NCBI GenBank assembly: GCA_014799955.1
Contig: JAAVHB010000092.1
Span: 1 to 51,747, forward strand
Direction of reading: 5' to 3'
DNA length: 51,747 nucleotides
Source: Butyrivibrio sp.
GTDB taxonomy: Bacteria > Bacillota > Clostridia > Lachnospirales > Lachnospiraceae
The notes beneath the pieces were generated by a model. It did not search any database and was not told the origin of the DNA. It saw only the letters and a list, made by a program, of their open reading frames with translations. Shown here in pieces: positions 23,039-31,984 of this stretch. The position numbers and the translations under genes are program-made. How positions within the stretch are numbered: position 1 is the first letter of the stretch; each line of letters starts with the position of its first letter.

Positions 23039-24190
23039 ATGTATATAACAAGCGATATTAAGTATATTGGCGTTAATGACCATAAGGTGGACCTCTTTGA
23101 AGGACAGTATGCTGTCGAGAACGGTATGGCGTACAATTCGTATGTTATTATGGACGAAAAGATTGCCGTTATGGATACGGTTGACGCGGCTTTCGGCGAT
23201 GAGTGGCTTGCCAACCTCAAGGCGGAGCTTTGCGGAAGGACGGTGGATTATCTTATCGTGCAGCATATGGAGCCGGACCATTCGGCGAATATTGCAAGGT
23301 TTATGGAGCTTAATCCGGGAACCACAGTAGTTGCGACTGCCGCAGCTTTTAATATGATGAAAGCGTTTTTCGGAACGGATTATGCGGACAGGCGCATGAT
23401 TGTCGGTGAGGGGGCGACGCTTGAACTCGGAAAACATACACTCACGTTTGTAATGGCGCCCATGGTGCATTGGCCCGAGGTTATGGTGACGTACGATGCC
23501 GCGGATAAGGTGCTTTTTTCGGCGGACGGTTTCGGAAAGTTCGGAGCGCTGGACGTAGAGGAGGACTGGGCATGCGAGGCACGCCGCTATTACATAGGAA
23601 TAGTGGGCAAGTACGGCGCTCAGGTGCAGGCGCTGCTTAAGAAGGCTTCGGCGCTTGACATTCAGATTATATGCCCTCTGCACGGTCCGGTACTTACCGA
23701 GAATCTCGGATACTATATCAACCTTTACAATATATGGTCCTCGTATTCCGTAGAGTCCGAGGGCGTGATGCTTGCTTATACCTCGGTATACGGCAATACG
23801 AAGAAGGCGGTGCTTGAGCTTGAGGAGCTGCTTAAAAAGGGCGGCTGTCCCAAGGTTGTCGTATGCGATTTGGCGAGAGAAGATATGGCAGAGGCGGTTG
23901 AGGACGCTTTCCGCTACGGTAAGCTTGTGCTTGCGACCACCACATATAACGGAGAAATTTTCCCGTTTATGAAGCAGTTTATAGACCACCTTACCGAGCG
24001 CGGCTATCAGAACCGTACCGTAGGCTTTATCGAGAACGGCTCATGGGCGCCGGTTGCGACAAGAAGCATGCGTAAGCATTTTGAAAACAGCAAGAACATC
24101 ACATTCCTTGACGCAACCGTTACGATAAAGTCGGCGCTTAACGACGAAAGCAGAGCGCAGCTTGAGGCGATGGCAAATGAACTTTTATAA
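23039..24190 (+). CDS. fprA: Flavodiiron protein, FprA family
   Basis: This 383-residue enzyme is a class A flavodiiron protein, reducing oxygen (or nitric oxide) to water to protect an anaerobe. The N-terminal metallo-beta-lactamase domain has the full diiron set: H76-x-E78-x-D80-H81, His 144, Asp 163 and His 215. The C-terminal flavodoxin domain from residue 244 has the FMN phosphate loop YTSVYGNTKKAV. GGGAGG precedes the ATG. A surface SGNH esterase gene follows after 27 bases, which may share the transcript. Presence of this gene supports an anaerobic host. Confidence 0.93.
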   Translation: MYITSDIKYIGVNDHKVDLFEGQYAVENGMAYNSYVIMDEKIAVMDTVDAAFGDEWLANLKAELCGRTVDYLIVQHMEPDHSANIARFMELNPGTTVVATAAAFNMMKAFFGTDYADRRMIVGEGATLELGKHTLTFVMAPMVHWPEVMVTYDAADKVLFSADGFGKFGALDVEEDWACEARRYYIGIVGKYGAQVQALLKKASALDIQIICPLHGPVLTENLGYYINLYNIWSSYSVESEGVMLAYTSVYGNTKKAVLELEELLKKGGCPKVVVCDLAREDMAEAVEDAFRYGKLVLATTTYNGEIFPFMKQFIDHLTERGYQNRTVGFIENGSWAPVATRSMRKHFENSKNITFLDATVTIKSALNDESRAQLEAMANELL

Positions 24191-24217
24191 ACGATAAAAA
24201 ATCAGGAGGAAATCAAG

Positions 24218-25531
24218 TTGAAGAAAAGATTTTTAATTGCAGCCGCGGCATTGTCCCTGGCTGCGGCAGCGGTTCTCGGAGGCTGCGGAAAGACAGCTTC
24301 CTCGTCCGGAAATTCATCGTCCGTGACGGAAGGAAATACGGAAGCCGCGACCCAGACACCGAACGATGAAACAACAGCGGCGGAAACTCCGTCTAACAAA
24401 GCGGCTGCCGCTCTGACGGACTATGTGTCCGACGAGGAGATGGCGCTTGCGGACCAGTGGCCGAGCTGCGACGACAGGGCGCTTGCGGCGGTTATGCGTA
24501 AGGCGGCAAAGGGCGAGAAGGTCACGATTGCCTGCATCGGCGGCTCCATTACGCAGGGAACCATATCAAACGGCAAGAAGGATTCGGAGGTCGGATTCAA
24601 GAAATGCTATGCGGACATATTTTTTGAATGGTGGAAAACAACCTTCCCGGACGGCGATTTTGAGTTTATTAACGCCGGAATAGGCGGAACGGATTCATAT
24701 CTCGGAGTTCACAGGGTTGAGGCGGACGTGCTTGAGCATAAGCCGGATCTGGTGCTTGTGGAGTATTCCGTAAATGACGCGGATTCCGTTTTTTACAAGA
24801 GGTCGTATGACAATCTCGTGCGTAAGATTCTGTTTTCCGAGAGCAAGCCCGCGGTGATGCTTTTGTATATGGCGCAGACGAACGGCTCAACCGCACAGGG
24901 AAGCCATGTTTTTGTCGGCTTCAACTACAAGCTGCCGATGGTAAGCTATTCAAATGTAATAAGCGATATGATGAGCAACAGTATTTTTACGGCGGAGGAG
25001 CTTTCGGGCGATACGGTTCATCCCTCAACGCTCGGACATGCCATTACGGGAGAGATTATCTGGAAGTACCTTAACGGCGTTTATGAGGTTTGCGACAGTT
25101 TTGAGGAGCCTGAGGAGTTTTCCGAATCTCCGGTTACAAAGGACGTTTACCTTGACGCTACGATTCTTGACAGCACCAATATTACTCCGGATTCGTTAGG
25201 AAGCTTCAAGGAGCAGAAGGTGTGCGACTGGTTCCCCAACGGATGGGTATGCTCCGAGGGTGACGGAGAAATTACCTTCACCGCGGAGTTCAGAAACCTC
25301 GGAATACTGTATTACGATACGGTTGACGGCAAAAGCGGTCAGTTTGAGATATATGTTGACGGCGAGAGCGTAAGGACGATAAACGCGGATTTCCCCGGAG
25401 GCTGGGGCAACGCGATAACCGCCGACGAGGTGTATACCTCCGACGAGAAGGCGGAGCACACGGTTGTCATTAAAAAGGCTCCGGACTCGACGGGCGACGT
25501 ATTTGATTTGCTCGGACTTCTTGCTTCATAA
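24218..25531 (+). CDS. Lipoprotein SGNH/GDSL esterase with C-terminal beta-sandwich
   Basis: This 437-residue protein is a surface-anchored SGNH hydrolase. The signal peptide ends in a lipobox with Cys 23, followed by a Ser/Thr-rich linker to about residue 65. The catalytic domain has block I IGGSITQG (Ser 110), block II NAGIGGT, block III EYSVND (Asn 186) and block V DTVHPS (Asp 265, His 268). Residues from about 300 to 437 are a beta-rich module that may bind carbohydrate. Such enzymes (CE17-like acetylesterases) deacetylate plant glycans, so it may act with the nearby mannan cluster although a terminator separates them. Start is TTG after AGGAGG. Confidence 0.82.
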   Translation: MKKRFLIAAAALSLAAAAVLGGCGKTASSSGNSSSVTEGNTEAATQTPNDETTAAETPSNKAAAALTDYVSDEEMALADQWPSCDDRALAAVMRKAAKGEKVTIACIGGSITQGTISNGKKDSEVGFKKCYADIFFEWWKTTFPDGDFEFINAGIGGTDSYLGVHRVEADVLEHKPDLVLVEYSVNDADSVFYKRSYDNLVRKILFSESKPAVMLLYMAQTNGSTAQGSHVFVGFNYKLPMVSYSNVISDMMSNSIFTAEELSGDTVHPSTLGHAITGEIIWKYLNGVYEVCDSFEEPEEFSESPVTKDVYLDATILDSTNITPDSLGSFKEQKVCDWFPNGWVCSEGDGEITFTAEFRNLGILYYDTVDGKSGQFEIYVDGESVRTINADFPGGWGNAITADEVYTSDEKAEHTVVIKKAPDSTGDVFDLLGLLAS

Positions 25532-25556
25532 AAACAGGAAAAACTTTGAAAATGAT

Positions 25557-25587
25557 TACCCCGGTACAGGCTGCCGGGGTATTTTTA
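25557..25587 (+). terminator. Strong rho-independent terminator
   Basis: TACCCCGG (25557-25564) and CCGGGGTA (25574-25581) form an 8 bp GC-rich stem followed by TTTTT. It separates the fprA/esterase transcript from the mannan cluster. Confidence 0.88.
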
Positions 25588-25661
25588 TGGAAAGGATTAT
25601 AAAAAATAGTATTAATTGTTAAGGAATTGTGACCGGATTTTAAACAAAAATAAAAAAAACA

Positions 25662-25711
25662 TTGATTATTATACGGAAAAGTTGTATAATTTTCACAATA
25701 AACTAATTGTG
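25662..25711 (+). promoter_or_regulatory. Promoter of the mannan cluster with inverted repeat at the start site
   Basis: TTGATT (25662-25667), a 17-base spacer and TATAAT (25685-25690) form a near-consensus promoter. An inverted repeat CACAAT (25694-25699) / ATTGTG (25706-25711) covers the predicted transcription start, a typical place for a repressor. No terminator was seen downstream to the window end, so this promoter may serve all following genes. Confidence 0.7.
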
Positions 25712-25761
25712 CGATTGAGTAACTTTAGACAAATCTATAAAAACATCGTTAAGGAGAGACA

Positions 25762-27315
25762 ATGAGAAAAGCATTTCGTTTTATAGGAGCGGGGCTTGCT
25801 TTGGCTATGAGCGTGAGCCTTGCTGCGTGCGGTGACGGCAAAAGCGGCACGGACGCAAACGCTACATCTGACGGTTCTTCCGAGACACAGAAGGAGACTC
25901 AGAAAGAAACGGAGCCTTTTGTACCGGAGGTTGCCGGAGTGTTTGAGGCTGAGGACGGAACCTTCGTCGGAGGCACCAAGGTAGGCAAGGATAAGGCGGG
26001 CTTCAGCGGAACGGGCTATGTAGAGGGCTTTGCGGCTGACGGAGATGCCTGTATCGTTAAGGTTTCGGTTGAAAAGGAAGGTTTTTATGACCTGCTGATT
26101 ACGAATGCGAGCGGCGGAGGCCATAAAGAGAATTTTGTCGCCGTTGACGGTTCAAATGTCGGCAAAATGATATCCGATGAGACTGTTTTCACGGATTCTG
26201 TTATTACGAATATATATTTTGAAGCGGGAGATCATGAGGTTGAGATTTCCAGCGAGTGGGGCTGGATAATGCTTGACAAGATTACGGTCCAGACCTCGGC
26301 GCCGATAGATTCTTCTATTTATGAGGTTTCTTCTCAGCCCGTAAATCCGAACGCTACGGAGTCCACAAAGAAGCTTATGAGTTATCTTTCGGACATATAC
26401 GGCGAGAAAATCCTGTCGGGACAGAACTGCGATACCGGAATGTACGGTAAGGAGTTCCGCGTAATCAAAGACGTTACGGATAAGACGCCTGCCGTTCTCG
26501 GACTTGACTTTATCGAATATTCACCTTCAAGGGTAGAAAACGGCAGCACCTCTAAGGCTACGGATTACGCTATTCAGTTTAACGAGGCAGGCGGCATCGT
26601 TACCTTCTGCTGGCACTGGAACGCGCCGTCCAAATATCTTACGGGCGAATGGTACAGAGGCTTTTATGCCGATTCCACCAACATTAATCTCGCAAAGATT
26701 ATGAACGGCGAGGACGAGGAAGGATACGACCTTCTTATGAAGGATATTGACGCGATAGCCGCGCAGCTTAAAATTCTTCAGGACAATGACGTTCCGGTTC
26801 TCTGGCGTCCTCTTCACGAGGCGAGCGGAGGATGGTTCTGGTGGGGGGATTCGGGACCCGAAGCGTACATAGAATTATATAAGCTTCTTTATGATAAGCT
26901 TACCAACGAATACGGACTTAACAATCTTATCTGGGTATGGAACGGACAGAATAAGGACTGGTATCCGGGCGACGAGTATGTGGATATGATCGGCGAGGAT
27001 ATATATCCGGGCGAGAGAGTGTATACATCTCAGGTTAATAAATATCTTGAGGCGGCTCATTATACCGATACTCCCAAAATGGTCATTCTTTCCGAGAACG
27101 GATGCGTGTTAGACCCCGAGCTTGCAAAGCGGGACGGCGCGATGTGGGGTCTCTGGTGTACATGGGGCGGCGAGTTTGTCGCAAAGGACGGAGCTTTCTT
27201 CGCGTACAGTGATAAGTATACCGAGGAGGAACAGCTTAAAACGGCGCTCGAAAGCGAGATAGTAATTACGCTTGACGAGCTGCCGAATCTCAAGGAATAT
27301 GAAACGGGGAAATGA
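25762..27315 (+). CDS. GH26 endo-beta-1,4-mannanase, surface lipoprotein with CBM35-like module
   Basis: This 517-residue enzyme cuts the main chain of beta-mannan outside the cell. It has a signal peptide with lipobox SLAAC (Cys 23), a charged linker, a CBM35-like carbohydrate-binding module at about residues 55-178 (FEAEDGTFVGG, GTGYVEGFA, MLDKITVQ), and a GH26 catalytic domain at about 195-510. The acid/base Glu 353 is in WRPLHEASGGWFWW and the nucleophile Glu 445 in VILSENG, both in the exact GH26 context. It is the first gene of the cluster, behind its promoter, and overlaps the next gene by four bases. Confidence 0.93.
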   Translation: MRKAFRFIGAGLALAMSVSLAACGDGKSGTDANATSDGSSETQKETQKETEPFVPEVAGVFEAEDGTFVGGTKVGKDKAGFSGTGYVEGFAADGDACIVKVSVEKEGFYDLLITNASGGGHKENFVAVDGSNVGKMISDETVFTDSVITNIYFEAGDHEVEISSEWGWIMLDKITVQTSAPIDSSIYEVSSQPVNPNATESTKKLMSYLSDIYGEKILSGQNCDTGMYGKEFRVIKDVTDKTPAVLGLDFIEYSPSRVENGSTSKATDYAIQFNEAGGIVTFCWHWNAPSKYLTGEWYRGFYADSTNINLAKIMNGEDEEGYDLLMKDIDAIAAQLKILQDNDVPVLWRPLHEASGGWFWWGDSGPEAYIELYKLLYDKLTNEYGLNNLIWVWNGQNKDWYPGDEYVDMIGEDIYPGERVYTSQVNKYLEAAHYTDTPKMVILSENGCVLDPELAKRDGAMWGLWCTWGGEFVAKDGAFFAYSDKYTEEEQLKTALESEIVITLDELPNLKEYETGK

Positions 27316-28016
27316 CATTGTTTAAAAAGGTGTTTTCCTACGACGGAAAATTCATGGAATTTCTCCGTAAGACGGGGGAGCTGATAATTCTCAGCGTGGT
27401 TTTTCTGGTCTGCTGTATACCGGTAATCACTTTGAGCAGTTCGGTCGCTTCTCTGTATTATTCAGTTATAAAGAGCGTGAGAAGAAACAGAGGCACAGCC
27501 CTGGGAGAGTTTTTTTCATCAATGAAAAGGACGCTCCCGAAGGGCTGCCTCATAACTTTTGAAATGGCGGTGTGGTTTGCCGCGCTTTATTTCGGAAGAC
27601 ATATTCTTCTGGCTCTTGATACGGATATGGGTAAGTCCATGTCTGTTATATATTTAATACTCATGACAGCGAGCCTGGGTGTTGCAGCCTATATTTTTCC
27701 CATACTGTCCAGATTTGAAATGAAGGTCGGGAGAATGTGGAAGCTGGCTTTTGTCATGTGCATAAGATTTTTTCCGATAACAGTTGCTCTTGTTGTCGGA
27801 ACCGTACTCCTGGGATGGGCGCAGTTTTATATATTCCCAATGGCGTGCATACTTTTGCTTCCGGGTGTATGGTGCTTCATAATTACTTTTATGATGGAAA
27901 GGGCGTTGCTTGCGTATATGCCAAAGCCGGAGGAGGACGACGATTCATGGTATTACGAGGGCATAAAGACAGATAAGCAGAATTCTGGAAACAGAGATGA
28001 CGCAGAAAAGAGGTAG
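27312..28016 (+). CDS. YesL/DUF624 family membrane protein (first copy)
   Basis: This 234-residue protein has five to six transmembrane helices and the YesL pattern: a basic start FKKVFSYDGKFMEFLRKTGELIILSVVFLVCCIPVIT, the polar SSVASLYYSVIKSVR after helix 1, and a C-terminal KPEEDDDSW. DUF624 proteins lie next to sugar ABC importers in Firmicutes, but their role is not known; assistance to the permeases is a guess. It starts inside the GH26 stop (ATGA), so translation is coupled. A second copy with the same ending (MPKPEEG) is encoded at 42866-43591. Confidence 0.87.
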   Translation: MTLFKKVFSYDGKFMEFLRKTGELIILSVVFLVCCIPVITLSSSVASLYYSVIKSVRRNRGTALGEFFSSMKRTLPKGCLITFEMAVWFAALYFGRHILLALDTDMGKSMSVIYLILMTASLGVAAYIFPILSRFEMKVGRMWKLAFVMCIRFFPITVALVVGTVLLGWAQFYIFPMACILLLPGVWCFIITFMMERALLAYMPKPEEDDDSWYYEGIKTDKQNSGNRDDAEKR

Positions 28017-28019
28017 GGC

Positions 28020-31013
28020 ATGAAACGAAAAGGAGCATGGAAAAAGATTGTTGCTGTTGCAGTCGCCGCAGTCGCCGCCATGTGGCTGTTTCCCTGGGGA
28101 AACAACGAGTCGGTTGCGAGAACCGATTTGAGCATGGACGATTTCGATGATATTCTCAGCAGATACACAATCGACGACAGCATTCCGTATTACAACGATT
28201 ATATCGCGCAGTTTGAAGCAAAGTATCCGACAGAAGAGATAGTGCTGGATGCGGACGATTGCTGCCGGTATGATGAGAACGATGAATCCGCCGAGCTTCA
28301 GCTTTATAAGGATTATGAGGGCAAGAGCGGAGACAGCATTTATACCGGTGAGAACTCTCTTATTGAGTTTGAGGTGGATATAAAGAACGAGGGCTTTTAT
28401 AATTTGTCGCTGGATTACTTCCCGATAGAGGGCAAAAATTCGTCCATTGAGAGAAGTATCTATATAGACGGCGAGTTTCCGTATAAGGAGCTTTCTTATA
28501 TTTCCTTCTACCGTATATGGGAGTTTGATGCCGAGAAGGCTGAAAATACCGACAGCGGTTCGGTTGCGTATAATTGGGAGAGAGACAATCAGGGCAATGA
28601 CTGCAAGCCCAGCATGGTGGAGAATCCTGACTGGGTAAAATCCTATGTATATGACAGCAAGGGTTATATCACATCTCCTCTTTCGGTATATTTTACGAAA
28701 GGCAAGCATACAATCTCCATTCTTTCACAGAGAGAGCCTATGCTTATCAGGTCTTTGACGCTGACCAACGCTGAGGAACTTCCGACTTATGAGCAGGTTA
28801 AGGCTGAACATGACGCTGCGGGAGCAAAGGATACAACAGGTCACGTTATTGAAATACAGGGCGAATACGCTACGAAAACATCTTCTCAGATGCTTTATCC
28901 TATTCAGGATCAGTCGTCGCCCGCGGTATCACCCGCCAGCCCCAAGTATCTCCGCAACAACACAATCGGAGGCAACTCATGGAGGCTTGTAGGTCAGTGG
29001 CTTGAATGGGATTTTGACGTTCCCGAAACAGGCTATTACAATATTTCGCTTTACGACTGCCAGAACTATGTACGCGGCGTATATGTTTCGCGTAAAATTT
29101 TCATAGACGGCGAGGTTCCGTTTAAGGAGCTCGAGGCTTATGGCTTCAATTACGGTCAGAGCTGGAGAGAGGACGTTATTTCGGACGGAACCGGAACACC
29201 TTATTCTTTCTATCTTGAGGAAGGCCATCATACCCTTCGTATGGAAGCGGTGCTCGGCGATTTCTCACAGATAATCAGTGAGGTTGAGGACTGCGTGCAG
29301 CAGCTCAACGGAATCTACCGTGAGGTAATAAAGGTTACGGGTGTATCACCTGATACATACCGCGACTATCAGATTGAGGCAACACTTCCCGAGCTTCATA
29401 ACGAGCTTGTTGCGGTAAGGGATGAACTCAATGATGCAATCGAAAAGCTCAGGGCGCTTGTAGGCAAGAACTCCGATAAGGAAACGGTTCTTATAACCAT
29501 GAGGGACCAGCTTGACGACCTTATAAAGGATGCCGAGTATTTCGTAAGGACGATTGGTACCTTCAAGATTAATGTCCGTGCCTGCGGTAACTGGGTGACA
29601 TCGGTTATCTCACAGCCTCTTGCAATCGACAAGATAAACATATATTCAAGTGACCAGAATATTAAGTACAAGAAGAGCAATTTCTTCGGCAAATTCGGAT
29701 ATGAGATGCAGAGATTGTTCTATTCCTTCGTAATTGATTACAACCAAATCGGTAACGTTGCCGACGACGGAGGTGATAACCCTACAATCACACTCTGGAT
29801 AGGCTCGGGACGTGACCAGGCAAACGTAATAAAATCAATGATTGACGAAACCTTTACGAATAAGTACGGGGTTAACGTAAATGTTCAGCTGGTTGATATG
29901 TCAACGCTGTTAAGAGCGGAGCTTGCCGGAGAAGGACCCGATGTGGCAATACAGGTTGCGAACACCTCGGGTATCGCGGGAGCGGTTCTTAACACGGGTA
30001 ACGACACGCCTGTCAACTACGGTATCCGTAACGCGGTTCTGGATCTTTCGCGGTTTGACGATCTGGATGAAGTGATGAAGAGATTTTCGGACGCATCGCT
30101 GACGGCATTCCAGTTTGACGGAGCGACATATGCGCTTCCGGAGACGACAACCTTCCCCGTTATGTTCTACCGCAAGGATATTCTCGCGGAGCTTGGAATG
30201 GAAATTCCCCAGACATGGGATGATGTTAAGGTTGCCATGACGGTGCTTGCAAAGAACCAGATGGAATTCGGTATGCTTCCGAGCGAGCAGATATACGCGA
30301 TGCTGCTCTATCAGAACGGCGGAGAATACTATACCGAAAACGGCGATCGTTCGCTTCTTGATTCGGATATAGCGGTAAACACCTTCAAGGAATACTGCGA
30401 ATTTTATACGGATTATAAGCTTGATAAGGAAACGAGCGCCGAGGAGCGCTTCAGGACGGGTGAGTGTCCGATTATTATCGCGGACTATACCACATACAAC
30501 AACCTTGTAATATCCGCGCCGGATATTGCGGGACTTTGGGATTTCACGACGGTTCCCGGAACCTTAAAGGAAGACGGTACCATTGACAGAAGTACGGGCT
30601 GTACCGGACTTGCAAGCATAATCATGTCGGATACGGATTATCCCGAGGAATGCTGGGAGTTCCTTAAGTGGTGGACTTCGGCAGAGGTTCAGACACAGTA
30701 CGGAAGGGAAATGGAGAGTCTTATGGGCTCGGCTGCCCGTGTGCCTACGGCGAACCTTGAGGCATTTGCAAATATGCCCTGGCCCGTGGATACACTTGAA
30801 GCTCTTGAAGAGGCCTTCACATACGTTAAGGGTATTCCTCAGGTACCCGGAGGATATTACTCATGGCGTAACGTAAACAACGCTTTCTATACCGTTACGA
30901 CGGAAACCGATACGGCAACTCCGAGAGAAGAGTTGATGGATAAAATAAATTATGTAAACGCCGAGATTAATCACAAGCGTCAGGAGCTTGGATTACCGTT
31001 GGCTCAGGACTAG
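28020..31013 (+). CDS. Giant solute-binding protein fused to carbohydrate-binding-like modules
   Basis: This 997-residue protein combines surface glycan binding with ABC import. A hydrophobic N-terminal segment (about residues 9-26) has no lipobox Cys, so it is a membrane anchor or cleaved signal. Two beta-rich modules follow (about 70-270 and 275-415), each with an IYIDGEFPYKEL / IFIDGEVPFKEL strand that shows they are related. A helical region (about 415-500) precedes another short beta part, and from about residue 580 comes a sugar-binding protein domain (ITLWIGSGRDQANVIKSMIDETF, LPETTTFPVMFYRKDILAELG, CWEFLKWWTS). The gene starts three bases after the YesL gene and precedes two permeases. 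Confidence 0.85.
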   Translation: MKRKGAWKKIVAVAVAAVAAMWLFPWGNNESVARTDLSMDDFDDILSRYTIDDSIPYYNDYIAQFEAKYPTEEIVLDADDCCRYDENDESAELQLYKDYEGKSGDSIYTGENSLIEFEVDIKNEGFYNLSLDYFPIEGKNSSIERSIYIDGEFPYKELSYISFYRIWEFDAEKAENTDSGSVAYNWERDNQGNDCKPSMVENPDWVKSYVYDSKGYITSPLSVYFTKGKHTISILSQREPMLIRSLTLTNAEELPTYEQVKAEHDAAGAKDTTGHVIEIQGEYATKTSSQMLYPIQDQSSPAVSPASPKYLRNNTIGGNSWRLVGQWLEWDFDVPETGYYNISLYDCQNYVRGVYVSRKIFIDGEVPFKELEAYGFNYGQSWREDVISDGTGTPYSFYLEEGHHTLRMEAVLGDFSQIISEVEDCVQQLNGIYREVIKVTGVSPDTYRDYQIEATLPELHNELVAVRDELNDAIEKLRALVGKNSDKETVLITMRDQLDDLIKDAEYFVRTIGTFKINVRACGNWVTSVISQPLAIDKINIYSSDQNIKYKKSNFFGKFGYEMQRLFYSFVIDYNQIGNVADDGGDNPTITLWIGSGRDQANVIKSMIDETFTNKYGVNVNVQLVDMSTLLRAELAGEGPDVAIQVANTSGIAGAVLNTGNDTPVNYGIRNAVLDLSRFDDLDEVMKRFSDASLTAFQFDGATYALPETTTFPVMFYRKDILAELGMEIPQTWDDVKVAMTVLAKNQMEFGMLPSEQIYAMLLYQNGGEYYTENGDRSLLDSDIAVNTFKEYCEFYTDYKLDKETSAEERFRTGECPIIIADYTTYNNLVISAPDIAGLWDFTTVPGTLKEDGTIDRSTGCTGLASIIMSDTDYPEECWEFLKWWTSAEVQTQYGREMESLMGSAARVPTANLEAFANMPWPVDTLEALEEAFTYVKGIPQVPGGYYSWRNVNNAFYTVTTETDTATPREELMDKINYVNAEINHKRQELGLPLAQD

Positions 31014-31030
31014 GAAAGGAGGAAGGATAG

Positions 31031-31984
31031 ATGGCTAAAAAAACAGTTAAAATCGGAGAGTTTGAATTGGATGAGCTTGCGTCAAAGCAGAGAAAGCTCG
31101 GCTATAAGCTGAAAAGAGGCCGCGCCTCATACGCGATGCTTGCTCCGTATTTCATACTTTTCGCATTGTTTACAATTCTTCCGGTGGTAATCTCCATAGT
31201 GTTGAGCTTTACATACTTCAATATGCTGGAGCCTCCTACCTTTATAGGATGGAAGAACTACATCAAGCTGTTTCTTGACGATGATATATTTATGATATCA
31301 CTTAAGAACACCTTACTTTTCGCGGTAATAACGGGACCTGTCAGCTATATGCTGTGCCTGCTGTTCGCATGGATTATCAACGAGTTCTCGGGCAAGCTCA
31401 GGGCTTTCCTCACACTTATTTTCTATGCGCCCAGTATCTGCGGTAACGCGTATATGGTATGGAACCTTATTCTTACCGGAGACCGTTACGGATACCTCAA
31501 CGGTATTCTCCTGAAGCTGGGGATTATAGACGAGGCAATCCTGTGGATGAAAACGGAAAAATATATTCTTCCGATGCTGATTATAGTACAGCTGTGGCTG
31601 TCGCTCGGAACCGGATTCCTCTCATTTATCGCGGGCTTGCAGACCGTGGATAAGAGCCTTTATGAGGCGGCTGCGCTCGACGGTGTTAAGAACAGATGGC
31701 AGGAGCTGTGGTTTGTAACGCTTCCCGCAATGAAGCCCCAGCTTATGTTCGGTGCCGTAATGCAGATTACTCAGTCGTTCGCGGTAGCCGACATATCAAT
31801 ACAGCTTGCAGGTAACCCTTCAATCAACTACGCAGGCGCGACAGTCGTAACGCACCTTCTGGACTACGGTTCCGGAGGCCGAATGGAAATGGGTTACGCG
31901 TCTGCCATTGCGACGATACTGTTTTTGTTGATGATTGGTACGAATAAGCTGGTACAAAGGGTATTGAGGAGGGTTGGCCAATGA
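31031..31984 (+). CDS. Sugar ABC transporter permease (MalF/UgpA type), importer 1
   Basis: This 317-residue protein is the first permease of importer 1, with six predicted transmembrane helices after a 35-residue cytoplasmic N-terminus. The EAA loop that contacts the ATPase is visible as YEAAALDGVKNRWQELWFVTLPAMKP (about residues 210-235). The family moves oligosaccharides delivered by the binding protein. No ATPase is encoded in the window; Firmicutes often use a shared MsmK/MsmX-type ATPase. It overlaps the next permease gene by four bases. Confidence 0.93.
   Translation: MAKKTVKIGEFELDELASKQRKLGYKLKRGRASYAMLAPYFILFALFTILPVVISIVLSFTYFNMLEPPTFIGWKNYIKLFLDDDIFMISLKNTLLFAVITGPVSYMLCLLFAWIINEFSGKLRAFLTLIFYAPSICGNAYMVWNLILTGDRYGYLNGILLKLGIIDEAILWMKTEKYILPMLIIVQLWLSLGTGFLSFIAGLQTVDKSLYEAAALDGVKNRWQELWFVTLPAMKPQLMFGAVMQITQSFAVADISIQLAGNPSINYAGATVVTHLLDYGSGGRMEMGYASAIATILFLLMIGTNKLVQRVLRRVGQ

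Noticed and set aside
22988-23989. Long minus-strand frame of 333 codons opposite fprA
   Set aside because: Its composition is rich in His and Arg as expected from the reverse of a coding frame, and the plus strand encodes a flavodiiron protein with every metal ligand.
27945-28709. Minus-strand frame of 254 codons opposite the large binding protein gene
   Set aside because: No SD or domain; the plus-strand gene continues without break through this region.
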